Source: Siphonodentalium dalli
Lineage: Eukaryota > Mollusca > Scaphopoda > Gadilida > Siphonodentaliidae
Assembly: GCA_032622095.1 (NCBI GenBank)
Contig: CP136065.1
Span: forward strand, 36,306,732-36,370,731
DNA length: 64,000 bases
Reading direction: 5' to 3'
Part shown: positions 36,691-47,426 of the stretch, in pieces
Layout of the letters: each line of letters starts with the position of its first letter
Position numbering within the stretch: position 1 is the first letter of the stretch
Position numbers and translations under genes: made by a program
The notes under the pieces: generated by a model
Databases searched by the model: none
What the model was told of the DNA's origin: nothing
Seen by the model: only the letters and a program-made list of their open reading frames with translations

Positions 36691-36783
36691 GCCCGTAAAA
36701 TTTAGGAATATGGATATACAGGGTTTTAGCTCTAAACTTTAGAGCTAAAACCCGGTATATCCATTTTCCGAAATTTTACGGGC
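36691..36783. mobile_element. Palindromic MITE P4
   Basis: GCCCGTAAAATTT at 36691 pairs with AAATTTTACGGGC ending at 36783. The centre GGTTTTAGCTCTAAA / TTTAGAGCTAAAACC is a perfect pair with a single base between. It lies directly against the receptor-exon relic. Confidence 0.85.
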
Positions 36784-36908
36784 CATCGGTTTGTGTTTGT
36801 CCAGCTTGGTATCATGGTAGTCGACTTGACGTATAACCTAATGACGGTGACGGTCAATAAATATGAAGCCGCAATCAACACCATGCAGAGTAAATGTGAA
36901 GTACAAAG
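36784..36908 (-). pseudogene. Nicotinic receptor TM3-exon relic, opposite strand
   Basis: Read on the minus strand, CTTCCAG is followed by CTTTGTACTTCACATTTACT, which matches the start of the functional TM3 exon at 59697, including its splice acceptor. The peptide VLIAASYLLTVTVI, then LYVKSTTMIPSW, parallels VLIAASCLMTVVVI and LHFKSTTRVPGW of that exon. A net 4-nt insertion near the start shifts the frame. The similarity stops where palindrome P4 begins. It is a duplicated, inverted and truncated exon of the same receptor family, not an active exon. Confidence 0.85.
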
Positions 36909-39027
36909 CTGGAAGACCAATTAACCAGCACCAGGCACTCGGTGCGTGGCATAACACACACAGCAAAGAACGGTTCGTCATCATCACGGACGGTACCTCC
37001 GTGAGGTGCATAGTACATTGGGTTCAGCATTCGATGTACAAAATAAGCAGAACACAGTTTTCATTGGGAACCAATTACAGTTGTTCAAAATAACTTAGGA
37101 GCGACAATTAAAGTATATATGTGTTGGCAAGTCATATTTAAAGACACATACTCAGTATTTGCATTAATTCTGCGACATGCATATTAGTAACTTCAGTGTC
37201 AATTTCGGCAGTGTTTGCAAGTTTTGATAGACCTTACTTTTTCCGAGCAGTTTACTGTATATCTACACTATCCTGGTTGATCCTATGGATCTAGTTGTGA
37301 CCAAATATGCTGTTAATAAAAAGAACCGGAATTTTTCTCACAAATGTCATTTTCGATGTTTTCATAATGTATGGCAAGTCTAAATGGTTCACGACGAGGT
37401 CATCGGCTGTTAGTGATATTTTGTACTCTCTCCAATATTTCCCAATAAATGCTTGGACAAGCCCTAGCAATGACCTATAACCGACGATAAGATATTTCGT
37501 GGCTCACTCTTTTTGCTTCGGAAATGTCGTATGATACCCTAACATAAATTTTCGCATCAGTAACGAGATATATCAATACTATCGTTTTTTCTTACATATC
37601 AGATGCGGTCTAAACGATGTTCAAGTTAAGATGTCAGTAGACACCAATCTTATTTCAAAATAAAAATAGTTATTTGTATATCCTGTTTATGACTAAGAAA
37701 ACCACAAAGAAAATACCTGGCTATGTAGTATGTACGTCATGTACTTTGAACAACAGTCCATCAGACACACTATCAATATTTACTTTTACCGTGATGAAAC
37801 AACTTGTAGTTTCCTTGGCGACGCATATAATGGCGTTGTAAGATTAGTTGATGGACTACTTATCGCCAACCATGCATCATTAGCGCCAATTATTCATACA
37901 TTAATCATTGTGATCAATGGATTGCAGTACACGACAATTAACATCTCATATTTAAATCATGATCTGCGTTACTGGATAACAAACGAAACGCAACATTGGA
38001 CGGCGCTGTATGTGCAAGCATGGACCCCACATGGCGAATAGATCAAATAGCCACCGCTGACGATGCTATCTCGTGATGTTATACCAATTTTGAAGGCCAA
38101 AATAAATTTTAATTTATCAGCGCCGATAATATCTGTATGTATATGATCGGATCAATACATGGATTACAGCGACAATGAACATGAGATAACATAACTCAGT
38201 GGACCCAGTATCGCATTCGACAGGCGTCAGTTCACAGTGAAATATTGACTTTTTCGAAGATTGCGGATTGTATACATCACTTATAGTTACATAAGTATCA
38301 ACCACCAATGTATGACGATTGGCTGATATATGATATCATAAGGTTTCTCCATAAAAAAACAGTTTTGGTGGACGGCGCACGGATTTATAGCCGTCATGAA
38401 ATTAGGATTATATTTTCAGTCCATATTCATCGGTTGGTATATAATCATTGGTTTTCCTGTGATATAATTGTTCTGCTCTTGTAACATGGGCTAATATGCT
38501 ATTATGGTCGGTGCAAATACGTAAGTCTGGTATGTTATACCCACGTTTAAAGAATAGTTAATATTTTATTGAGTTATTCCAACAATATATTGATGTCCGT
38601 TACCAATATGTTTTCATCCGATAACTTGAGTTTACGTAGACGCTTCTTTTCCATATCGCAACATTTGGCAATGCATTGCACACTACGATTCCAACCACGG
38701 CCGCCCATTTTCAGAGTTATTGTAGAGTGCTAATTTATGTAATTATTGGTAGCCATTCCACAGATTAGATTAATTTATGTGGGAATATCCTTAACAGATA
38801 CGGTGCGTATAAATATAGTATATGCATTGTTAACGATAAGGGGCTCTGATAAAATGTGGTTGGGTTGAGGGTCACACCATCAAAGTTGGTCACAAGTTTC
38901 AAAAGTAGGACTTTTCGTAACACAACACCAATTGTAAATTTTCGACTGGGAATAAGTTCAAATTTATACCTAGTAATCTCATAATCGACCCATTATTTTG
39001 TGCGATATATGTTGAGTGTTTAAAGGA
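36909..39027. other. Non-coding stretch; no other receptor exons recognised
   Basis: I looked on both strands for more receptor exons around the relic and found none. A 103-codon frame at 37730-38041 (+) matches no family I recognise. The rest is AT-rich DNA without clear repeats. Confidence 0.4.
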
Positions 39028-39260
39028 TTAAAGGGCTACTGTACACGATATCCGGTAATTAATGTGACCATCTCCTGTTATACTCAACAGAATATTTTAT
39101 TTAGAATATATTGATAAGTACCATGCTGTTTGCATCGTTCATAGAGAAAATGCGTGTATTTTGCTCTAATCCATGGCTCCAATGCATTCACGTGTTGCAT
39201 ATACTATATTGAGTATAACAGAACATAGATGGACGGATTTAGTGTAGTGTAGCCCTTTAA
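39028..39260. mobile_element. Short TTAA-flanked MITE
   Basis: TTAAAGGGCTAC at the left is matched by GTAGCCCTTTAA at the right. Inside, CTGTTATACTCAA pairs with TTGAGTATAACAGAA. A TTAA target is typical of piggyBac-like insertions, but with only 233 bp and no transposase the superfamily is a guess. Confidence 0.6.
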
Positions 39261-39631
39261 GTCAGGTTTTAGTACAAAACTGTACTGCCTACATTCAAGT
39301 GTTTCGAATCAAATCAGTTGGTATATTTCCAATCATATTCCCATATGGAGATGGAGGCGTCAGGTTGAAACTGTCTAACAGGTGGATATTTTGAGGCGTT
39401 AAGGTACCAGTTAGAATTCCACAACAAACAGGGTGAGAATAGAATGTCCAGAACTTGGGAAATTTCGTTTGGTTCCTACCGGTGCAGTAGTTGGCACTTC
39501 TACGTTTGACACCCACAACCAGACACCTACAAATTGGAAGCATCTAGCCACACCCGTTAAACGACGCATGTTTTCCTGTTGAGATACTTTTTTCATATTT
39601 TCCTATTAAGGTACGTGCGTCGCCGCCACAG

Positions 39632-39774
39632 AAATGAACACATGGAACACGGACCGCCGGGCGTTACGGGAACATCTGTTGGTGAACTACGATCGTAATC
39701 TGAAGCCGCACTGTAACCCGAAAGGTTTAGTCAACATCACATTGGACATCGCAATACGGCAGATTGTAACGCTG
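39632..39774 (+). CDS. Nicotinic acetylcholine receptor subunit, N-terminal exon
   Basis: This encodes the start of the extracellular ligand-binding domain. The peptide DRRALREHLLVNYDRNLKP matches the first helix and following loop of nicotinic subunits, and GLVNITLDIAIRQIVTL matches beta strand 1 (family pattern: V...L.L.QI). The exon follows CCGCCACAG and ends at a GTAAGC donor in phase 0. It starts in phase 2, two bases before the ATG at 39634, so that ATG is probably internal and a signal-peptide exon should lie upstream; I did not find it. The 143-bp length is close to the usual second exon of this family. The next exon is 7.6 kb away. Confidence 0.85.
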
Positions 39775-40430
39775 GTAAGCTTGATGATGTTTACATATGT
39801 TCAGCCTCTAGTCGGTGTTTACAATTTTAGTTCTTGAGGAAAATCGTGCAATTCATTATCAAACTTACTGACTTGGGTTCAAAGTGGTTTACATATTTTA
39901 ATACACGAAACATCAGTTATTTAGACCAAGATGCTCCAAACAGACACAATATGAGTTGGTGTGTCATCTTCAGATTCCTTATAGTTGATTTAACCCTTTC
40001 TTCACTTAATTTGATCTCTCATCCATTGTTGTTGAAGTTTCTATCTGAAGATTTCACAGGGGAACTAATCGTCAACGAGTAGCTAGTAACAATGGGGTTA
40101 TAGTGGAATGGAACAATCCGATGTGATTGAATTGGAATTAAAACTAAAGGCATTATTTTCATGAATTCTACATACAAATTAACATACAATTCCATCCTTA
40201 CCTAGAATTATATACATGTATATTTAAAATGTTGATCGGACGAGTACATTTCACGTGGTTATCTATATAAAACAAGAGTAGGATATATCTGTCTAGCCAT
40301 CTGTCCATCTGTCCGTGTGTCTGTTATGGGCTTATTCCCGAACCAAATAAGTCCAATATGAACCAATATGTCATATTTAGGTCCAATGTGAACCTATATG
40401 CACAAGGATATATTGAAGTAGCATAATAAG

Positions 40431-40484
<54 letters not shown>

Positions 40485-40584
40485 GTAGGCTTTCTTTGTC
40501 ATGTGCGCGAAGAGCACACAGAAGCCGCAGGCCCTAACGCTCCGACGCTGAATAAAGGCTCTGTTTCAGATAGTAATAAATACA
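39775..40584 (+). other. Receptor intron, non-coding, with TA microsatellite
   Basis: Start of the intron after the N-terminal exon. It contains a perfect TA-dinucleotide run at about 40437-40478 and short TCTGTC-rich words near 40290-40325. No gene. Confidence 0.6.
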
Positions 40585-41601
40585 TCTCATATATATTTTG
40601 AAGACCTCTGTCTGTCTGTTTGTCTGTTTGTCATTAATACAAATCTACGATTCTCGACCGATCGAGACGAAACTTGGTATGTGTGTGTAGTTTGACCAGG
40701 CGGTCGTCGTTGTCGTATTGGCGAGCCCGTGCGACGCCCGCTTCGCGCATGCGCAGACGAGATCTCGGAATCGGGTGGAGCTATCGATGTATCTTGCCCC
40801 GGATACGAATTTTATCGGGTCGCCGAGCCCGTGCGACGCCAGCTTTGCGCATGCGCAGACGAGATCTCGGAAACGGGAGGAGCTATCGACTTGAAATTTG
40901 CTATGTGAATGTATCTTGCCCCGGATACGAATTTTATCGGGTCGCCGAGCCCGTGCGACGCCAGCTTCGCGCATGCGCAGACGAGATCTCGAAAACGGGT
41001 GGAGCTATCGACTTGAAATTTGGTTTTTGAATAGCCCGGACAACGAAATTTGGTATTTGAATAGCCCGGACAACGTCGGGCTCATCGGCTAGTCTCATAT
41101 ATATTTTGAAGACCTCTGTCTGTCTGTTTGTTTGTCATTTATACAAATCTACGATTCTCGACCGATCGGTACGAAACTTGGTACGTGTGTGTAGTTTGTC
41201 CAGGCGGTGGACGCTGTCGTAATGGCGAGCCCGTGCGACGCCCGCTTCGCGCATGCGCAGACGAGATCTCGGAAACGGGTGGAGCTATCGACTTGAAATT
41301 TGGAATGTGAATATATCTTGCCCCGGATACGAATTTTATCGGGTCGCCGAGCCCGTGCGACACCAGCTTCGCGCATTCGCAGACGAGATCTCGGAAACGG
41401 GTGGCGCTATCGACTTGAAATTTGGAATGTGAATGTATCTTGCCCCGGATACGAATTTTATCGGGTCGCCGAGCCCGTGCTACGCCAGCTTCGCGCATGC
41501 GCAGACCAGATATCGGAAACGGGTAGAGCTATCGACTTCAAATTTGGTTTTTGAATAGCCCGGACAACGTCGGGCTGGACAACGTCGGGCTCATCGGCTA
41601 G
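40585..41601 (+). mobile_element. Helentron-like units a and b (122-bp core type)
   Basis: Two units (40585-41092 and 41093-41601) each carry AAGACCTCTGTCTG, then TACAAATCTACGATTCTCGA and ACGAAACTTGGTA, then two to three copies of a 122-bp repeat. They end in AGCCCGGACAACGTCGGGCT (6-bp stem) and CATCGGCTAG. Each 122-bp repeat contains CGCGCATGCGCA or a close variant. Confidence 0.75.
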
Positions 41602-42794
41602 TCTATACTATATATTTTGAGACTTCGTATATATATGTGTGTGTATATATGTGTGTACTTCATAGAATCCAAAACGCGTGTACAGATTGAGATCAAATTT
41701 CGTATGTAAGTGTAAAATCCCACCGACACCGCCGTAATCGTGTTTTCGAGAAGCTCTGAGCACCCTTTATCCACTCCCAGTCATCGAAATCAGCTCAAAC
41801 GGCACGGCCGGGGTTAATAACGTCATTATATATATATATGAAGTCAGAGTCTCCAAAGTTGTACCGGAACAAACACGTGTTTACGTCGTCTTGGGGGTCC
41901 ACGATGGGAGTCTGACTTCAATGCAATGTTATCGCTCGAAACACGTGTTTACTTCGTGTTGAGGTTCACGATGGGAGTCTGACAATTGTTATCGCTCGAA
42001 ATAGTACATTAGGACGGGAACGGCTGGACAGATTGAGCTCAAACTTCCTATCTAAAGGTAAAATACCACGTACGATGTCGTCCACGCGTTTTCCAGAAGC
42101 TCCGAGCACCCGTACTCCACTCCCAGTCATAAAAATCAGCTCAAACGGCACGGTCGGGGTTAATAACGTCATTATATATATATATACGAAGTCAACGTTA
42201 TTAGCATCTGCATTGAGTGCATTTCCTAGAACGCAACACGTGTTTTACGTCGTCTTGAGGTTCACGATGGGAGTCATTTCAATGCAATGTTATCGCTCGA
42301 AACACGTGTTTTACTTCGTGTTGAGGTTCACGATGGGAGTCTGACATTTCAATGCAATGTTATCGCTCGAAATATTATGCAGAAAGGCAGATCTCGGAAA
42401 CGGGTGGAGCTATCGACCTGAAATTTGCTATGTGAATGTATCTTGCACCGGGTACAAATTTTATCGGGTCGCCGAGCCCATGCGACGCCCGTGCAGCGCA
42501 TGCGCAGACGAGATCTCGGAAACGGGTGGAGCTATCGACTTGAAATTTGCTATGTGAATGTATCTTGGGCCGGGTACAAATTTGATCGGGTCGCCGAGCC
42601 CGTGCGACGCCAGCTTCGCGCATGCGCAGACCAGATCTCGGAAACGGGTGGAGCTACTGGGTACAATTTTTTCTTATTGAAACGCGTGGAGCTAAAAATT
42701 AAAAAAAAATATAAACAAATGTCACAATTAACTCATTGAAAAACAAAAAATGTCATGTTTCGGACAAGCCGCCGGTGGCGGGCTACCCTGCTAG
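41602..42794 (+). mobile_element. Helentron-like unit c (different core) with an embedded 122-bp fragment
   Basis: It starts TCTATACTATATATTTTGAG. A roughly 175-bp module (GATTGAG.TCAAA to GGTTAATAACGTCATTATAT) occurs at about 41685-41850 and 42030-42190. A roughly 77-bp unit (AATGCAATGTTATCGCTCGA, GAGGTTCACGATGGGAGTC) recurs several times. From about 42385 it passes into 122-bp repeats, then a new 3' end with an imperfect GCCGCC..GGCGGGC hairpin before CTAG at 42791-42794. It looks like a fusion of two elements. Confidence 0.6.
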
Positions 42795-45417
42795 TCTCAT
42801 ATATATTTTGAAGACCTCTGTCTGTCTGTCTGTTTGTCTGTTTGTCATTAATACAAATCTACGATTCTCGACCGATCTGGACGAAACTTGGTAAGTGTAT
42901 GTAGTTTGACCAGGCGGTGGTCGTTGTCGTATTGGCGAGCCCGTGCGACGCCCGTGCAGCGCATGCGCAGATGAGATCTCGGACACGGGTAGAGCTATCG
43001 ACTTGAAATTTGGTATGTGAATGTATCTTGCCCCGAATACGAATTGTATCGGGTCGCCAAGCCCGTGCGACGCCAGCTTCGCGCATGCGCAGACGAGATC
43101 TCGGAAACGGGTGGAGCTATCGACTTGAAATTTGGTATGTGAATGTATCTTGCCCCGGATACGAATTTTATCGGGTCGCCGAGCCCGTGCGACGCCAGCT
43201 TCGCGCATGCGCAGACGAGATCTCAGAAACGGGTGGAGATATCGACTTGAAATTTGGTATGTGAATGTATCTTGCCCCGGATACGAATTTTATCGGGTCG
43301 CCGAGCCCGTGCGACGCCAGCTTCGCGCATGCGCAGACCAGATCTCAGAAACGGGTGGAGCTATCGACTTGAAATTTGGTTTTTGAATAGCCCGGACAAC
43401 GTCGGGCTCATCGGCTAGTCTCATATATATTTTGAAGACCTCTGTCTGTCTGTTTGTCTGTCTGTTTGTCATTTATACAAATCTACGATTCTCGACCGAT
43501 CGGGACGAAACTTGGTTCGTGTGTGTAATTTGACCAGGCGGTGGACGTTGTCGTATTGGCGAGCCCGTGCGACGCCAGCTTCGAGCATGCGCAGACGAGA
43601 TCTCGGAAACGGGGGGAGCTATCGACTTGAAATTTGGTATGTGAATGTATCTTGTCCCGGATACGAATTTTATCGGGTCGCCGAGCCCGTGCGACGCCAG
43701 CTTCGCGCATGCGCAGACGAGATCTCAGAAACGGGTGGAGCTATCGACTTGAAATTTGGTATGTGAATGTATCTTGCCCAGATACGAATTTTATCGGGTC
43801 GCCGAGCACGTGCGACGCCAGCTTCGCGCATGCACAGACCAGATCTCAGAAACGGGTGGAGCTATCGACTTGAAATTTGGTTTTTGAATAGCCCGGACAA
43901 CGTCGGGCTCATCGGCTAGTCTCATATATACTTTGAAGACCTCTGTATGTTTGTTTGTTTGTTTGTTTGTCATTTATACAAATCTACGATTCTCGACCGA
44001 TCGGGACGAAACTTGGTTCGTGTGTGTAATTTGACCAGGCGGTGGAAGTTGTCATATTGACGAGCCCGTGCGACGCCAGTTTCGCGCATGCGCAGACGAG
44101 ATCTCGGAAACGGGTGGAGCTATCGACTTGAAATTTGCTATGTGAATGTACCTTGCCCCGGATACGAATTTTATCGGGTCGCCAAGCCCGTGCGACGTCA
44201 GCTTCGCGCATGCGCAGACGAGATCTCGGAAACGGGTGGAGCTATTGACTTGAAATTTGGTATGTGAATGTATCTTGCACCGGATACGATTTTTATCGGG
44301 TCGCCGAGCCCGTGTGACGCAAGCTTGCGCATGCGCAGACCAGATCTCGGAGCTATCGACTTGAAATTTGGTTTTTGAATAGCCCGGACAACGTCGGGCT
44401 GGTTTTGAAATTGGTATGTGAATGTATCTTGCCCCGGATACGAATTTTATCGGGTCTCCGAGCCCGTGCGACGTAAGCTTCGCGCATGCGCAGACCAGAT
44501 CTCGGAAACGGGTAGAGCTATCGACTTGAAATTTCGTTTTTGAATAGCCCGGGCAACGTCGGGCTGGTTTTGAATAGCCCGGACAACGTCGGGCTCGTCA
44601 GCCCGTGCGACGCCAGCTTCGCGCATGCGCAGACGAGATCTCAGAAACGGGTGGAGCTATCGACTTGAAATTTGGTATGTGAATGTATCTTGCCCCGGAT
44701 ACGAATTTTATCGGGTCGCCGAACCCGTGCGACGCCAGCTTCGCGCATGCGCAGATCAGATCTCGGAAACGGGTAGAGCTATCGACTTGAAATTTCGGGT
44801 TGGGTAGAGCTATCGATTTGAAATTTGGTTTTTGAGTAGCCCGGACAACGTCGGGCTCATCGGCTAGACGAGATCTCGGAAACGGGTGGAGCTATCGACT
44901 TGAAATTTGCTATGTGAATGTATCTTGCCGCGGATACGAATGTTATCGGGTCGCCGAACCCGTGCGATGACGAGATCTCGAAAACGGGTGGAGCTATCGA
45001 CTTGAAATTTGCTAAGTGAATGTATCTTGCCCCGGATACAAATTTTATCGGGTCGGCGAGCCCGTGCGACGCCAGCTTCGCGCATGCGCTGACGAGATCT
45101 CGGAAACGGGTGGAGCTATCGACTTGAAATTTGCTATGTGAATGTATCTTGCCCCGGATACGAATTTTATCGGGTCGACGAGCCCGCGCGACGCAAGCTT
45201 CGCGCATGCGCAGACCAGATCTCGGAAACGGGTGGAGCTATCGACTTGAAATTTGGTATGTGAATGTATCTTGCCCCGGATACGAATTCTATCGGGTCGC
45301 CGAGCCCGTGCGACGCCAGCTTCGCGAATGCGCAGACCAGATCTCGGAAACGGGTAGAGCTATCGACTTGAAATTTGGTTTTTGATTAGCCCGGACAACG
45401 TCGGGCTCATCGGCTAG
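42795..45417 (+). mobile_element. Helentron-like units d, e and f (122-bp core type)
   Basis: Units 42795-43418, 43419-43919 and 43920-45417 repeat the a/b plan. The 122-bp period is exact between matching words at 43010 and 43132, and at 43512 and 43634. Unit f is long and contains internal partial 3' ends (near 44399, 44595 and 44866), which suggests recombination or repeated capture of terminal sequence. Confidence 0.75.
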
Positions 45418-47174
45418 TCTATTATATATTTTGGAAGATCTGTCTGTGTGTGTGTGTGTTCGCGATGAACTCGAAAAAGGCAGAGCCGATTTCGATAAAA
45501 CTTGGAATGTGGGGGTATTTTCGGCCGGGGGTGGCATGGGCCTATTAACTTATCCGTGCGACGTGACCTTGACCTTGAAATCGGGTCATTTCAAGGTCAA
45601 ACGCCAGAATATCACGGGATTTCGATGAAACTTGGTATGTGGGGGTACTTTCGTATGGGGAGTCCCATAAGCATTTTCATTTGCCTGAGCGACGTGACCT
45701 TGACCTTGAATGGGGTAACTTCAAGGTCAAATCGCCAATTTTGATGGGATTTCGACGAAATTTGATACGTGGGGTTACTTTTGTCCACTGATTGTTTTGG
45801 ACGGGTCAAATCGTGACCTCGACCTGACCTTGACCTTCAAAATGATCAATTCAAGGTCAAATCTGGTAAACCGGATGGATTTCGACGGGCACGTTTGTCG
45901 GGTACATTTGTCCGGGCAGTGTTTTGGACTGGTCAAATGGTGACCCCACTTGACATTGACCCTCAAAATGGACAATTCAAGGTCAAAGCCCGGACGAAGT
46001 CGGGTCACCTTCTAGTCTATTATATATTTTGGAAGATCTGTTTGTGTGTGTGTGTAAAACTTGGTATGTGGGCGTACTTTCGTATGGGGAGTCTCATAGG
46101 CATATTCCTTTGCCCGTGCGACGTGACCTTGACCTTGAAATCGGGTCAATTCAAGGTCAAATCGCCAATTTTGATGCGATTTCGACGAAATTTTATACAT
46201 AGGGTTACTTTTGTCCACTGGGTGTTTTGGACGGGTCAAATCTTGACCACGATCTGACGTTGACCTTCAAAATGAACAATTCAAGGTCAAATCGGGTAAA
46301 ACCGGATGGATTTCGACGGGTACTTTTGTCCGGCACTTTTGTTCGTGCAGTGTTTGGACGGGTCAAATCGTGACCCACTTGACCTTGGCCTTCAAAATAG
46401 ACAATTCAAGGTCAAAGCCCGGACGAAGTCGGGTCACCTTCTAGTCTATTATATATTTTGGAAGATCTGTCTGTGTGTGTGTGTGTTCGCGATGAACTCG
46501 AAAACGGCCCAGCCGATTTCGATGAAACTTGGTGTGTGGGGGTATTTTCGGCCGGGGGTGGCATGGGCCTATTAATTTGTCCGTGCAACGTAACCTTGAC
46601 CTTGAAATCGGGTCATTTCAAGGTCAAACGCCCGAATATCACGGGATTTCGATGAAACTTGGTATGTGGGGGTATTTTCGGCCGGGGGTGGCATGGGCAT
46701 ATTAATTTGCCCGTGCGACGTGACCTGGACCTTGAAATCGGGTCATTCCAAGGTCAAACGCCCGAATATCACGGGATTTCGATGAAACTTGGTATGTGGG
46801 GGTACCTTCGTATGGGGAGTCTAATAAGCATATTCATTTGCCCGTACGACGTGACCTTGACCTTGATATCTGGTCAATTCAAGGTCAAATCGACAATTTT
46901 GATGGGATTTCGACGAAATTTTATACATAGGGTTACTTTTGTCCACTGAGTGCTTTGGACGGGTCAAATCGTGACCCCGACATGACCTTCACCTTCAAAA
47001 TGATCAATTCAAGGTCAAATCGGGTAAAACCGGATGGATTTCGACGGACCCGTTTGTCGGGTACTTTTGTCCGGGCAGTGTTTTGGACTGGTCAAATCGT
47101 GTCCCCACTTGACCTTGACCTTCAAAATGGACAATTCAAGGTCAAAGTCCGGACGAAGTCGGGTCACCTTCTAG
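45418..47174 (+). mobile_element. Helentron-like units g, h and i (AGGTCA-rich core)
   Basis: Units 45418-46015, 46016-46444 and 46445-47174 start TCTATTATATATTTTGGAAG plus a TG-rich tract. They end in CCCGGACGAAGTCGGG (4-bp stem) and TCACCTTCTAG. The core repeats alternate GATTTCGA.GAAACTTGGTA with TGACCTTGACCTTGA and TCAAGGTCAAA. These three units share the termini plan but not the core of units a-f. Confidence 0.75.
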
Positions 47175-47381
47175 TATATATATATAGCTCTCGTTGGCGC
47201 ACTCCGTCTCGCCTAAACAATGGTTGATTTTTATGGATTTGATAACTCTCCAGGTTATCTCATGGAAATATTGTCGCACGGACATTTTCACAATGTTGGT
47301 CCGCGGCCGTGAAATGAATGGGAAATCTCTATTATTATCAATATTGATGGTATAATTATTGTGCCCATTTTATATTTGCAG

Positions 47382-47426
47382 CATGAACCGACGCAACAAA
47401 TTAAACAGACTGTCTGGATGAGACTG
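47382..47426 (+). CDS. Nicotinic acetylcholine receptor subunit, 45-bp exon (loop D, first part)
   Basis: The exon is preceded by TATATTTGCAG and followed by GTAAGT. It encodes HEPTQQIKQTVWMRL, exactly 15 codons in phase 0. A 45-bp exon at this place is a well-known conserved feature of nicotinic receptor genes, and the sequence matches the beta strand leading to the VW.R.W binding-site motif. It joins in frame to the exon at 39632-39774 upstream and to the one at 52053 downstream. It lies about 200 bp past the Helentron-like array. Confidence 0.9.

Larger units (their letters stand above)
40585..47174 (+). mobile_element. Head-to-tail array of nine Helentron/Helitron-like non-autonomous units
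   Basis: Each unit starts TCT(C/A)(A/T)..ATATATTTTG followed by a GTCTG-rich tract. Each ends in a GC-rich hairpin about 10 bp before CTAG, and the next unit begins at once. Ends fall at 41092, 41601, 42794, 43418, 43919, 45417, 46015, 46444 and 47174. A start with TC, a 3' hairpin and a terminal CTAG are the known signs of Helitron-type elements. Tandem-repeat cores are known from Helentron-associated elements and from molluscan pearl elements. No Rep/helicase gene is present. The array fills most of one receptor intron. Confidence 0.75.

Noticed and set aside
37730-38041. 103-codon open frame
   Set aside because: No recognisable family, no splice or promoter support; length is within chance for AT-rich DNA.
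40437-40478. Long TA run as a possible replication or regulatory element
   Set aside because: A simple dinucleotide microsatellite explains it.
40645-45537. Many overlapping 60-140 codon frames with similar peptides (ARATPASRMRRRDL and the like)
   Set aside because: They are translations of the 122-bp Helentron core on both strands; the period sets the frame length and no domain or start context supports a protein.
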